From Streptomyces griseus subsp. griseus (GTDB lineage: Bacteria; Actinomycetota; Actinomycetes; Streptomycetales; Streptomycetaceae), in contig NZ_JOJE01000005.1 of NCBI RefSeq assembly GCF_000720255.1, positions 124,001-188,000 on the forward strand: a DNA stretch of 64,000 nucleotides. The letters run 5' to 3'. The position numbers and the translations under genes were made by a program. The notes beneath the pieces were generated by a model. The model was given only the letters and a program-made list of their open reading frames with translations, had not been told where the DNA came from and did no database searches. This document shows, piece by piece, positions 28,508 through 36,778 of the stretch (position 1 is its first letter; each line of letters starts with the position of its first letter).

Positions 28508-30907
28508 ATGTCTCCACGGAAAGGTGCCCGGCGCCGCCGTCTCGGCTCCATACGTCTCTCCCTGATCCTGCTGGCCCTGGTCCCCAGCGTCACCCTCGCC
28601 GCGATGTGGGGTGTGACGACGATCCAGATGTTCTCGGAGGGCATGCGGCTGCGCGCGCAGACGGACCTGAGCAAGTCGACCGGGGCCATGGGCACCGAGG
28701 CCACGCTCGCGCTCCAGGGGGAACGCAGCCTGTCCGCGGCGTGGCTGGCCTCGCCGAAGGGGTCCCGGACCGCCCTGGACGCCGCCCGCAAGCAGACCGA
28801 CGAGGCAGTGGCGAAGCTGGTGCGCCAGTCCGACGCCATCCAGAAGGCGCCCGACCGGGTCGCGGACCGGATGTACTCGGTCGTCGCGTCGGTGGGCAGC
28901 CTGGAGTACTACCGGGGGCAGGTGGACCACCCCACCGACATCACCGCCGAGCAGGCGCTGGACCAGTACACGTCGATCATCGACGACCAGATCCACGCCT
29001 TCCAGGAGCTCTCCCAGGTCGACGACGGCGACCTCACCTCGCAGGCCGGCCCGCTGGTCGCGCTGGAGCACGCGGCGGAGCTGGTGTCCCAGGAGGACGC
29101 CCAGCTCACCCTTGCCTGGCCGTCGGGGCAGATGGACGGCCAGGCGTGGACCGAGTACGCGCAGCTCGTGGAAGCACGCCGTTGGCTGGTCCAGGACCAG
29201 GTCGTCCCCGCCCTGACCGGCGCCGCGAAGGCGCAGACCGAACGGATATTGCAGAGCCCCGAGTGGCAGACCCTGGAGTCGGTGGAGGACCAGGTGCTCG
29301 CCGCCCGCATCTCGAGCCGTGACGGCCGCAGGATCGTTCTGCCGGACGCGGCGAAGCGGTGGCACACCGCGATGAAGAAGCTGTCCGAGAACTACACGAA
29401 CCTGATCCAGCAGCAGACGAACACACTCCTCGAACGTAGTTCTGACCGGGCCGACGGACTGCTGGTGAAGGCCGCGTCGCTGAGCGCCGGCGGCCTGATG
29501 GCGCTGCTGCTGTGCGTGGGCATGTCCTGGCGGATCACCCGGTCACTGTCCCGCCGGCTGCGCGGTCTGCGCGAGGCCACACTGGGCCTGGCGCAGGAAC
29601 GGCTGCCGGACGTGGTTGCACGGCTCGACCGTGGGGAGAAGGTCGACGTGAACTCGGCGACACCCCCGCTCGACTACGGCAACGACGAACTGGGTCAGGT
29701 GGCCCAGGCTTTCAACACCGCGCAGCGCACCGCGGTGCACACCGCGGTCGAACTCGCCGACATCCGGCGCGGCTTCCAGAAGGTGATCCTCGGCATCGCC
29801 CGACAGAGCCAGAACCTGGTGAACCTCCAGCTCAGCAAGCTGGACGCGCTGGAACGCCAGCACCAGGACCCCGATGTCCTCAAGGGGCTGTACGAACTGG
29901 ATTCCACCGCCAGCCAGTTGCGCCGCTACGAGGAGAACCTCGTGATCATCAGCGGTGAGCGGCCGGGGCGCACCTGGAGCGAGCCGGTCGCGCTGATCGA
30001 CATCCTGCGCGGCGCGGTCGGCGAGGTCGCCGAGTACCGGCGGGTGGAGGTGCACACCCAGGAGGAGGTGTGCCTCGCCCCGCCCGCGGTCGCGGACGTG
30101 ATCCATCTGCTGGCCGAGCTCATCGACAACGCGACCGTGTACTCCCCCTCGCCCAGCCCGGTCTGGGTGCGGGCCTCGGTGGTGGCCAAAGGTCTCGCCA
30201 TCGAGGTCGAGGACCGGGGCCTGGGGCTGTCGGACGACGACTACGCCTCACTCAACGGGCAGTTGGCGGAGCCTCCGCAGTTCGACGTGGTGGGGCTCGC
30301 CGACGACCTGCGGCTGGGCATGTTCGTGATCTCCCGGCTCGCCCACCGACACGGCATCGCGGTCACGCTGCGCCCCTCGCCGTACGGTGGGACGACGGCG
30401 ATCGTGCTGATCCCGCACGACATCGTGGTCCCGGAGGCCCCCGCCGCCCCGGCCGGGACCGAGGAAACCGGGGCGGCCGAGTCGGTGCGGCCCGTCCGGG
30501 AGGTGCTCCCGTCCCGTGCCGCCGCGGCCCGTACGGCCACCGTCGCCGCCCCCGCGGCGCCCGCCCGGGCCGACGGACTCACCCCGCTGCCCCGGCGCGT
30601 CCCGCAGACCAGCCTGGCCGTGGAGCTGCGTGAGGAGGCCGGGCCCGCCGAGGAGGACGACTCCGCCGCCGACTTCACCGCGGAACGCGCCGCTTCCTCG
30701 CTCGCCGGCTTCCAGCGCGGCACGCTCCGGGCGCGGGACGACGAAGGAGGGGAGCCGGCCGACCAAGCGAAGGAGCCGGCCTGCGAAGAAAGGGCTCCAG
30801 CAGACGACGAAACGAAGCCGGCCGACGAAGGACCGCCGTACGACGTAGAGGAACCGGCCGCCGCGGGCGCCTCCCCGAACTCGACCCCACCCGCCGACCG
30901 CTCATGA
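28508..30907 (+). CDS. cvnA: Conservon sensor kinase CvnA (first conservon), lacks phospho-acceptor His
   Basis: About 799 residues. The order is a transmembrane helix (about 15-40), an extracytoplasmic nitrate/nitrite-sensing NIT domain (about 60-300), a second helix (about 320-340), a HAMP-like linker and a GHKL ATPase domain. The ATP-site boxes are present (ELIDNATVYSP, EDRGLGLS, LGMFVISRLA). The motif that is normally LDH-x-A-x-R-x-RR reads LDSTASQLRRYEENL, so the expected His is Ser466. The tail (from about 640) is Ala/Pro/Glu-rich. The ATG at 28508 follows AAGGA; 28502 is an alternative. The gene overlaps the region before cvnB. Confidence 0.9.
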   Translation: MSPRKGARRRRLGSIRLSLILLALVPSVTLAAMWGVTTIQMFSEGMRLRAQTDLSKSTGAMGTEATLALQGERSLSAAWLASPKGSRTALDAARKQTDEAVAKLVRQSDAIQKAPDRVADRMYSVVASVGSLEYYRGQVDHPTDITAEQALDQYTSIIDDQIHAFQELSQVDDGDLTSQAGPLVALEHAAELVSQEDAQLTLAWPSGQMDGQAWTEYAQLVEARRWLVQDQVVPALTGAAKAQTERILQSPEWQTLESVEDQVLAARISSRDGRRIVLPDAAKRWHTAMKKLSENYTNLIQQQTNTLLERSSDRADGLLVKAASLSAGGLMALLLCVGMSWRITRSLSRRLRGLREATLGLAQERLPDVVARLDRGEKVDVNSATPPLDYGNDELGQVAQAFNTAQRTAVHTAVELADIRRGFQKVILGIARQSQNLVNLQLSKLDALERQHQDPDVLKGLYELDSTASQLRRYEENLVIISGERPGRTWSEPVALIDILRGAVGEVAEYRRVEVHTQEEVCLAPPAVADVIHLLAELIDNATVYSPSPSPVWVRASVVAKGLAIEVEDRGLGLSDDDYASLNGQLAEPPQFDVVGLADDLRLGMFVISRLAHRHGIAVTLRPSPYGGTTAIVLIPHDIVVPEAPAAPAGTEETGAAESVRPVREVLPSRAAAARTATVAAPAAPARADGLTPLPRRVPQTSLAVELREEAGPAEEDDSAADFTAERAASSLAGFQRGTLRARDDEGGEPADQAKEPACEERAPADDETKPADEGPPYDVEEPAAAGASPNSTPPADRS

Positions 30908-30918
30908 AGGACACCGCC

Positions 30919-31350
30919 ATGACACGCCCCATCCCCGCCACGAACACCCTTCTCGACCAGTTGCTCACCGGACTCGTGGACCGGGTCGCCGACGTGAACC
31001 AGGCCGTCGTGCTCTCCGACGACGGGCTGGTGGTCAGCAAGTCGACCGGCTTCCTGCGCGACGACGCCGAACGGCTGGCGGCGACGGCGTCCGGTCTGAT
31101 GAGCCTCAGCAAGGGTGTGAGCTTGGACTTCCGGGGCGGTCCGGTGCGCCAGGCGCTCATCGAGATGGCCAACAGCTATCTGATCCTCACGGCCGCGGGG
31201 CCCGGCGCCCATCTGGTGGTGCTGACCGGGCCGGGCGCGGACGTCGGTGTGGTGGCGTACCAGATGAACATGCTGGTGAAGAAGATCGGCGAGCATCTCA
31301 GCGCGGCCCCGCGGGCCGGTGTCGGCCCCGCCGTCGGCAACGGCGGGTGA
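30919..31350 (+). CDS. cvnB: Roadblock/LC7 protein CvnB (first conservon)
   Basis: A 143-residue roadblock/LC7-domain protein (AVVLSDDGLVVSKSTGF, LAATASGLMSLSKGVSL). In conservons, CvnB acts with CvnD, a small GTPase, as its regulator or effector partner. The ATG at 30919 follows GAAGGA with good spacing. The adjacent CvnA, CvnC and CvnD genes, with overlapping ends, make a G-protein-like signalling operon at the membrane. Confidence 0.93.
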   Translation: MTRPIPATNTLLDQLLTGLVDRVADVNQAVVLSDDGLVVSKSTGFLRDDAERLAATASGLMSLSKGVSLDFRGGPVRQALIEMANSYLILTAAGPGAHLVVLTGPGADVGVVAYQMNMLVKKIGEHLSAAPRAGVGPAVGNGG

Positions 31351-31708
31351 GGTGAGCGGAGCCGACGAGGCGGGCAGACTGGTACGGCCGTTCGCCCTCA
31401 CGGGCGGACGAACCCGGCCGAGCCGAGCCGACTTCACCCTCATCACCACGGTGACGGCGGTGGATCCGCCGCCCGACCGTGTCACCCGGCCGCAGCCCGA
31501 GCATGCGCGGATACTGCGGCTGTGCGCGCGGCCGGTCGCCGTGGCGGAGCTCGCCGCCCATCTCGACCTCCCGGTGAGCGTCGTCGTCATCATGCTCTGC
31601 GACCTGCTGGAGGCGGGCCTGATCACGGCCCGTCCGCCGCATCCCGTCTCCGGCACACCGGACCTGGACCTGCTGCAGAAAGTGAGGGACGGCCTTGGCC
31701 GGCTCTGA
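31319..31708 (+). CDS. cvnC: DUF742 winged-helix protein CvnC (first conservon)
   Basis: A DUF742 protein of up to 129 residues (RLVRPFALTGGRTRPS, FTLITTV, AELAAHLDLPVSVVVIMLCDLLEAGLI). DUF742 has a winged-helix-like fold and works with CvnB and CvnD. The first GTG (31319) overlaps cvnB and has no clear ribosome-binding site. An in-frame GTG at 31352, two bases after the cvnB stop, would give a protein beginning SGADEAGRLVRP and may be the true start. The 3' end overlaps cvnD by 14 bases. Confidence 0.92.
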   Translation: MSAPPSATAGEVSGADEAGRLVRPFALTGGRTRPSRADFTLITTVTAVDPPPDRVTRPQPEHARILRLCARPVAVAELAAHLDLPVSVVVIMLCDLLEAGLITARPPHPVSGTPDLDLLQKVRDGLGRL

Positions 31709-32258
31709 CCCCACCGCCGCACCCGACACCGTGAAGATCCTCATCGCCGGCGGCTTCGGCGTCGGCAAGACCACCATGGTCGGCTCGGTCAGTGAGATCG
31801 CTCCGCTGCGCACGGAGGAGCCGCTGACCGTGGCCGGCCTGGGCGTCGACGACCTCGTCGGCATCGAGGAGAAACGTGCCACCACCGTGGCCCTCGACTT
31901 CGGCCGCATCACCATCGGCGACGACCTGGTGCTGTACCTGTTCGGTACGCCGGGGCAGCAGCGGTTCTGGTTCATGTGGAACGACCTGGCCGTGGGCGCG
32001 CTGGGCGCGGTGGTGCTGATGGACGTGCGCCGGCCGCAGGCCAGCTTCGCGGCGGTCGACTTCTTCGAGCGCCGGGGCATCCCCTTCGTCGTCGGCGTCA
32101 ACGGCTTCCACGGGCAGCACCCCTATCCACCGGAGGACGTCCGGGACGCGCTGGCGCTGCCGGAGCACGTGCCGGTGCTGCTGTGCGACGCGCGGGAGCG
32201 GGAGTCGTGCCGGGACGTCCTGATCGCGCTGATCGACCGGTTGATCGCCACCGTCTGA
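31695..32258 (+). CDS. cvnD: Small GTPase CvnD (first conservon)
   Basis: A 187-residue Ras-like GTP-binding protein. It has the P-loop GGFGVGKTT, the switch-region GTPGQQRF and the base-recognition VGVNGFHG, where NKxD is degenerate, as is common in CvnD. It starts at TTG with GAGGGA upstream and overlaps cvnC. It is the GTPase output of conservon 1. No cytochrome P450 (CvnE) gene follows. Confidence 0.93.
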   Translation: MAGSDPTAAPDTVKILIAGGFGVGKTTMVGSVSEIAPLRTEEPLTVAGLGVDDLVGIEEKRATTVALDFGRITIGDDLVLYLFGTPGQQRFWFMWNDLAVGALGAVVLMDVRRPQASFAAVDFFERRGIPFVVGVNGFHGQHPYPPEDVRDALALPEHVPVLLCDARERESCRDVLIALIDRLIATV

Positions 32259-32638
32259 AGGCTGCGGGATCCTCCGCCCCGTCCGCACACCTCCCCCCGG
32301 ATCCGCGCACGAAGACAGCTGCGGCAAGGGGTACTGGCCGGCCACGGCGGACGGCGGAGTTTCGCGTTCGGTGACGCCACGTTCTACGGATCAAATCCGG
32401 TCTACGGCTGCCGAGGGACGTGACAACGCGGCAACCCACGTTCGCGAGGACGAGGCCCCTCCCGAGTGGGCAGGGACCTCGTCCTCTTCGCATGGCGGTT
32501 TCCCGCCAAGCGCGTCCGTCTCATTGACGCTCACCCGCCCCAGCTCTACCTTCTGACCGCTCCACCGAACCACGTTCGGTATTTCGATCGCTCGTTGTCG
32601 AGCGCGCCCTGAGGGCACCCGCACCCCCTGGAGAGCAC
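32259..32638. other. Intergenic region after conservon 1
   Basis: 380 bases with no credible gene. It separates the conservon from the GH43 gene and presumably holds the terminator of the first and the promoter of the second. No clear hairpin or consensus promoter was recognised; GGAGAGCACATG is the ribosome-binding site of the GH43 gene. Confidence 0.5.
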
Positions 32639-34018
32639 ATGATCCCGGCCCCCCAACCCTCCCGCCGCGCGATCCTCGGCCTGGCCGCCGCCGTGCCGCT
32701 GAGCCTGGCCCTCGGGTCCGGCTCCGCGCAGGCGGCCGACTCGGCGTACGTCATGGCGTACTTCACCGAGTCCACGACCATGCTCGAGGCCAACTACGGC
32801 CTGCACCTGGCCGTCAGCCGGGACGGTCTGCAGTGGATGCCGCTGAACCAGAACAACCCCGTGGTCACGCCGACCGAGGGGGCGCTCGGGCTGCGTGACC
32901 CGTTCATCCTGCGCAAGCAGGACGGCACGTTCGTCGTGCTGGCCACCGACCTCAAGGGCACCGACTGGAACTACGTCAGCCAGTACGTCCACGTCTGGAA
33001 CTCCACCGACCTGCGCACCTTCACCGGCTACCACCGGCTGAAGCTGCACGACATGAACACCCACAGCTGGGCGCCCGAGGCGTTCTGGGACGCGGGCCGC
33101 GGGCAGTACGCGCTCATCTACTCCGCGGTCAACAGCAGCGGCCACAACGTCATCATGGTCAACTACACGACCGACTTCGTCACTGCGTCGGCCCCGCAGG
33201 TCTTCTTCGACCCCGGCTACGACGCGATCGACGGTGACATGGCGGTCGGCGTGAACGGCGTCAATTACCTGTACTTCAAGAACAACAGGAACGGCACCCT
33301 CATCGGCACCAAGTCCACCTCTCTCAACCCCGGCAGCTTCACTCCGTTCAGCACCGCGGTCTCGCACGGCGGCACCGAGGCCCCGACCCTGGTCAAGTCG
33401 CTGTCGTCCGGCACCTGGTACCTCTGGGGAGACACCTACACCCCCAACGGCGTCTTCTACGCCTGGCAGAGCAGTGACCTCGCGGCCGGCACCTGGACGC
33501 CGGTCGACCAGCGCCTCTACACCCAGCCGCTCAACTCCAAGCACTGCGGCATCCAGCCGATCACCTCGGCGCAGTACGACAACCTGGTCGCCGCGTGGGG
33601 CGCCCCGGCCTGGAACCGGCTCAAGTCGTACAACTTCCCTGGCCGTTACGTGCGGCACAGCAACTACGTGGGCCGCATCGACCCGTACCCCTTCGACCCG
33701 TACCCCGACTCGCAGTGGAAGCTGGTGCCGGGGCTGGCCGACAGCACGGGGGTCTCCTTCCAGTCGGTCAACAACCCGACCCGGTACCTGCGGCACTACG
33801 ACTACGAGCTGCGCCTCGACGTCAACGACGGCACGTCGACCTTCGCCTCGGACGCGACCTTCCACCGCACGGCGGGCCTGGCGGACGCGACCTGGTCGTC
33901 GTTCCGCTCGCACAACTTCCCGACCCGCTACATACGCCACTCCAACTACGTCCTGCGCATCGACCCGATCTCCACGACGACGGAGAAGCAGGACGCGACG
34001 TTCTACGTCGGCTACTGA
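32639..34018 (+). CDS. Secreted GH43 family glycosidase with C-terminal AbfB domain
   Basis: A 459-residue protein with a Tat-like signal peptide (SRRAILGLAAAVPLSLALG) followed by a GH43 five-bladed propeller (about 35-325; motifs YGLHLAVSRDGL, LRDPFIL, WAPEAFWD, HGGTEAPTLV). A C-terminal arabinofuranose-binding AbfB/CBM42 domain with repeats around RYVRHSNYVGRID, RYLRHYDYELRLD and RYIRHSNYVLRID completes it. It probably hydrolyses arabinose- or xylose-containing plant cell-wall polysaccharides. The gene is monocistronic and convergent with the HAL-like lyase gene. Confidence 0.93.
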   Translation: MIPAPQPSRRAILGLAAAVPLSLALGSGSAQAADSAYVMAYFTESTTMLEANYGLHLAVSRDGLQWMPLNQNNPVVTPTEGALGLRDPFILRKQDGTFVVLATDLKGTDWNYVSQYVHVWNSTDLRTFTGYHRLKLHDMNTHSWAPEAFWDAGRGQYALIYSAVNSSGHNVIMVNYTTDFVTASAPQVFFDPGYDAIDGDMAVGVNGVNYLYFKNNRNGTLIGTKSTSLNPGSFTPFSTAVSHGGTEAPTLVKSLSSGTWYLWGDTYTPNGVFYAWQSSDLAAGTWTPVDQRLYTQPLNSKHCGIQPITSAQYDNLVAAWGAPAWNRLKSYNFPGRYVRHSNYVGRIDPYPFDPYPDSQWKLVPGLADSTGVSFQSVNNPTRYLRHYDYELRLDVNDGTSTFASDATFHRTAGLADATWSSFRSHNFPTRYIRHSNYVLRIDPISTTTEKQDATFYVGY

Positions 34019-34055
34019 GCCCGGGCCACTCAGGTACCGCCCGCCCGTGCCCGCC

Positions 34056-35549
34056 TCACAGCGCGGCGAGTGCGGGTAGCAGTTCCGTCGCCGCGGTCAC
34101 GTCCGCCGTCAGCGGCCGGTCGTCCGTGCCCTCGGGCAGGGCGGCCGCCGCCACGGCGAGGACCGGCGCCGGCGGAGGCACCGGGTGCAGTCGCAACGCC
34201 CGTACGGCGGTGACGAGTTCGCAGGCCAGGACGGTTGCGTAGGCATCCACCGCGCGCAGGGCCTGACGGGCGGCCTGGGAGGCGAAGCTGGCTGCCTCCT
34301 CCAGGCCGTGCGAGAGGACGGCGTGGCCGGCCGAGGCGGGAGCGGCGCAGGCGCGCAGTTCGGCGAGGGCCGAGTTGGCGGTGTACTCCAGGATCATCGT
34401 GCCCGAACTGCTCGCGGGACCCGACGCGAGGAACGCGGGCAGGCCGGTGAGGTCCGGGTCGCCGAGGGCCGTGAGGCGGGCGACGGACAGCTGGGCGGTC
34501 TGCAGCAGGGCGAGGACGAGTCCGTCCAGGGCGAGGCCCAGGGGCGCGGCGAAGAAGCCGCCGTGGTGGTGGGCGGTGCTGCCGTCGGGGGCGATGAGGG
34601 GGTTCTCGGAGGGGCAGTTGACCTCCACCTCGACGATCCGGCGCAGCATGTCGGCGGCGTCCAGGGCACAGCCGTGGACCTGCGGGAACGCCCGGAAGCC
34701 GAAGGGGTCCTGGATCCGCCGTCCGGTGCCCTGCGGTTGGTCCGCCATCCCCAGCAGCCGCCGCACCTCCGCGGCCGCCCGGGCCGCCCCCGGGTACGGC
34801 CGCACGGCGTGCACGGACGCGGCGTACGCCTCCCCCGACCCGCCCACCGCGACCAGCGCCAGCGCGGCCACGGCATGCGTCGCCCGCGACAGCACCCCGA
34901 CCTCGTGGCAGACGATCCCGGCCTGTCCGAGCGCCAGGGCGTTGCTGCTGAGCAACGCGAGCGCGTCACCGGGGTGGAGGGTGACGGGGGTGGGCAGACC
35001 GGCGGGCGCGTCCGTCAGCCAGGGACGTTCGCCGAGCAGGGTGAGGCCCGTCTGGGCCAGGGCCGTGAGGTCGCCGGTGCCCAGGCCGCCGTACGTGTTG
35101 ACGGCGGGGTGGACGCCCAGGGTCAGGGCCTCGGTGAGGGCGTCGACGAAGGCGGGCTGGATGCCGGAGCCGCCGGCGAGGAGCTGATTGGCGCGGACGG
35201 CGAGCATCGCGCGGACCTCGCGGGCCGGGAGCAACGGCCCGGCGCCACCGGCGTGGCTGCGCAGGACGCGCAGCCCGTGCGCGACCTCGTCGTCGGCGTC
35301 GACGGTGACGGAGCGGTGCGCGCCGACGCCCGTGCCGCGGCCGTAGAGGCGCCCCGACGCGGCGAGCCGCTGTGCCGAGTGCCAGGAGCGGCGGGCCCGT
35401 TCGTACGCCTCGGGAGCGACGACGGGAACGGCCTCACCCTCGGCGAGCCGTGTCAGCTCGTCGACGGTGAGGCCGGTGCCGTCCAGAGTGACGGGACCGC
35501 CCCCGGAGGCCGGGGGCGGTCGCGTCGGGTCGTCCGCGGTGGTGCTCAC
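34056..35549 (-). CDS. Aromatic-amino-acid ammonia-lyase (HAL/PAL) fold protein with altered MIO site
   Basis: About 497 residues of the HAL/PAL family. Family motifs include LYGRGTGVG with the catalytic Tyr (about 69), QDPFGFRAFPQVHG, SENPLIAPDG and GLEEAASFASQAAR. The MIO prosthetic group normally arises from Ala-Ser-Gly, but this protein has Gly-Thr-Gly (about 157-159, LGTGDLTAL), which cannot form the usual MIO. It may therefore act on a substrate with a better leaving group than ammonia, for example a trimethylammonium group. The gene overlaps or follows within 7 bases a quaternary-amine-type binding protein gene, which supports a betaine-type substrate. The GTG at 35549 is chosen; 35567 is possible. 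Confidence 0.85.
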   Translation of the reverse strand: MSTTADDPTRPPPASGGGPVTLDGTGLTVDELTRLAEGEAVPVVAPEAYERARRSWHSAQRLAASGRLYGRGTGVGAHRSVTVDADDEVAHGLRVLRSHAGGAGPLLPAREVRAMLAVRANQLLAGGSGIQPAFVDALTEALTLGVHPAVNTYGGLGTGDLTALAQTGLTLLGERPWLTDAPAGLPTPVTLHPGDALALLSSNALALGQAGIVCHEVGVLSRATHAVAALALVAVGGSGEAYAASVHAVRPYPGAARAAAEVRRLLGMADQPQGTGRRIQDPFGFRAFPQVHGCALDAADMLRRIVEVEVNCPSENPLIAPDGSTAHHHGGFFAAPLGLALDGLVLALLQTAQLSVARLTALGDPDLTGLPAFLASGPASSSGTMILEYTANSALAELRACAAPASAGHAVLSHGLEEAASFASQAARQALRAVDAYATVLACELVTAVRALRLHPVPPPAPVLAVAAAALPEGTDDRPLTADVTAATELLPALAAL

Positions 35550-35556
35550 GGCACGG

Positions 35557-36513
35557 TCAGCCGACACCGGCGGACTTCAGCCACGCCTTGGCCACGTCCA
35601 GCGGGTCCTTGTTCTCCAGCTGCACCTGGGTGTCCAGGTCGAGCAGCGTCTTCGTGTCGAGCTTCGCGGAGACCGCGTTCAGGGCGTCGACGCCCTCCTG
35701 GGAGAGTCCGCTCTTGTAGACGAGCGGGGTCACGTTCGCGAAGCCGAAGAGGTTCTTCGGGTCCTGCAGGACGACGAACTTCTCCTTGGTGATGGTCGGG
35801 TCCGTGGTGAAGATGTCCGCGGCCTGCACCGTGTTCTTCTTCAGCGCGGCCTGGGTGAGCGGGCCACCCGCGTCCAGCGCCTTGAAGGACTTGAACTCGA
35901 GCCCGTACTGCGACTTCAGGCCGAGCAGACCCTGCTGCCGGGTCTGGAACTCGGGCGAGCCGCCGATCACCAGGTCCGGCGCGGCCGCCTTGAGGTCGGC
36001 GAGGGTGGACTGCGAGGTCAGGCTGTACTTCTTCGCCGTCGCCGCGTTGATCGTGACGGAGTCCTTGTTCTCCGCGGGCGCCGACTCCAGCAGCGTCAGC
36101 TTGCTGTCGAGCTTGGCCTTGACCGCCGCGTTCACGGTCTCCTTCGACTTCTGCTCCGCCTTGGCGTCCAGGTACGCGAGCAGCGAGCCGTTGTACTCGG
36201 GCAGGACGGTGATGGAGCCGTTCTTCAGCAGGCCGTAGGTCGTCTCGCGGCTGCCGATGTTGGGCTTGTAGGTGACGTCGACCCCCTTGGCCTTCAGGGC
36301 CTCGCCGTAGATGTCGGCGAGCAGGATGCTCTCGGCGAAGTTGTTGGAACCGACGACGACGGTCTTGCCGTCCGCCTTGCCCCCGGAGAGGGGGTCCTTG
36401 GTGTCGCCGGAGGACGACGAACATCCCGCTACGAGCACCGCCGCGGCGACGGCGACGGCAGCGACGCCGGGGTGTTTCGGGGTGGGCCAGGTGCTCTTCG
36501 CGGTAGGAATCAC
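35557..36513 (-). CDS. Glycine-betaine/quaternary-amine-type ABC substrate-binding lipoprotein (OpuAC/ProX)
   Basis: A 318-residue lipoprotein with lipobox VLVAGC and OpuAC-type fold: VVVGSNNFAESILLADIYGEAL, PEYNGSLLAYL, IFTTDPTITKE. Such proteins bind glycine betaine, choline, ergothioneine or related quaternary amines. No permease or ATPase is adjacent; the matching permeases and ATPase genes are at 41.7-44.2 kb on the same strand, separated by conservon 2 and a RidA-type gene on the other strand. Its gene is coupled to a HAL-fold lyase, an unusual pairing of importer and lyase. Confidence 0.9.
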   Translation of the reverse strand: MIPTAKSTWPTPKHPGVAAVAVAAAVLVAGCSSSSGDTKDPLSGGKADGKTVVVGSNNFAESILLADIYGEALKAKGVDVTYKPNIGSRETTYGLLKNGSITVLPEYNGSLLAYLDAKAEQKSKETVNAAVKAKLDSKLTLLESAPAENKDSVTINAATAKKYSLTSQSTLADLKAAAPDLVIGGSPEFQTRQQGLLGLKSQYGLEFKSFKALDAGGPLTQAALKKNTVQAADIFTTDPTITKEKFVVLQDPKNLFGFANVTPLVYKSGLSQEGVDALNAVSAKLDTKTLLDLDTQVQLENKDPLDVAKAWLKSAGVG

Positions 36514-36778
36514 AGAGTTGATCCAATCCAGCCGGTTCTGGCCCAGTCAAGAGCAGTCTGGTTACTGATTGGCTTCGAAACATGACCGGTTGTAAAAGGA
36601 AAGCAAACAGAACCCGATCGGGCCGACGGCGCTTCGTGATGGATTCTTGACTTAGGGCAACACGATCGGCCGTTCCACGAGCCGGTAGGCTCACGACCGT
36701 TGACATCGGTCACAGCGGTCACGGGGGTTCCAGTCCGCATCGATCAGATCCGGTCACGTACCCCATGAAGGAGGTCCG

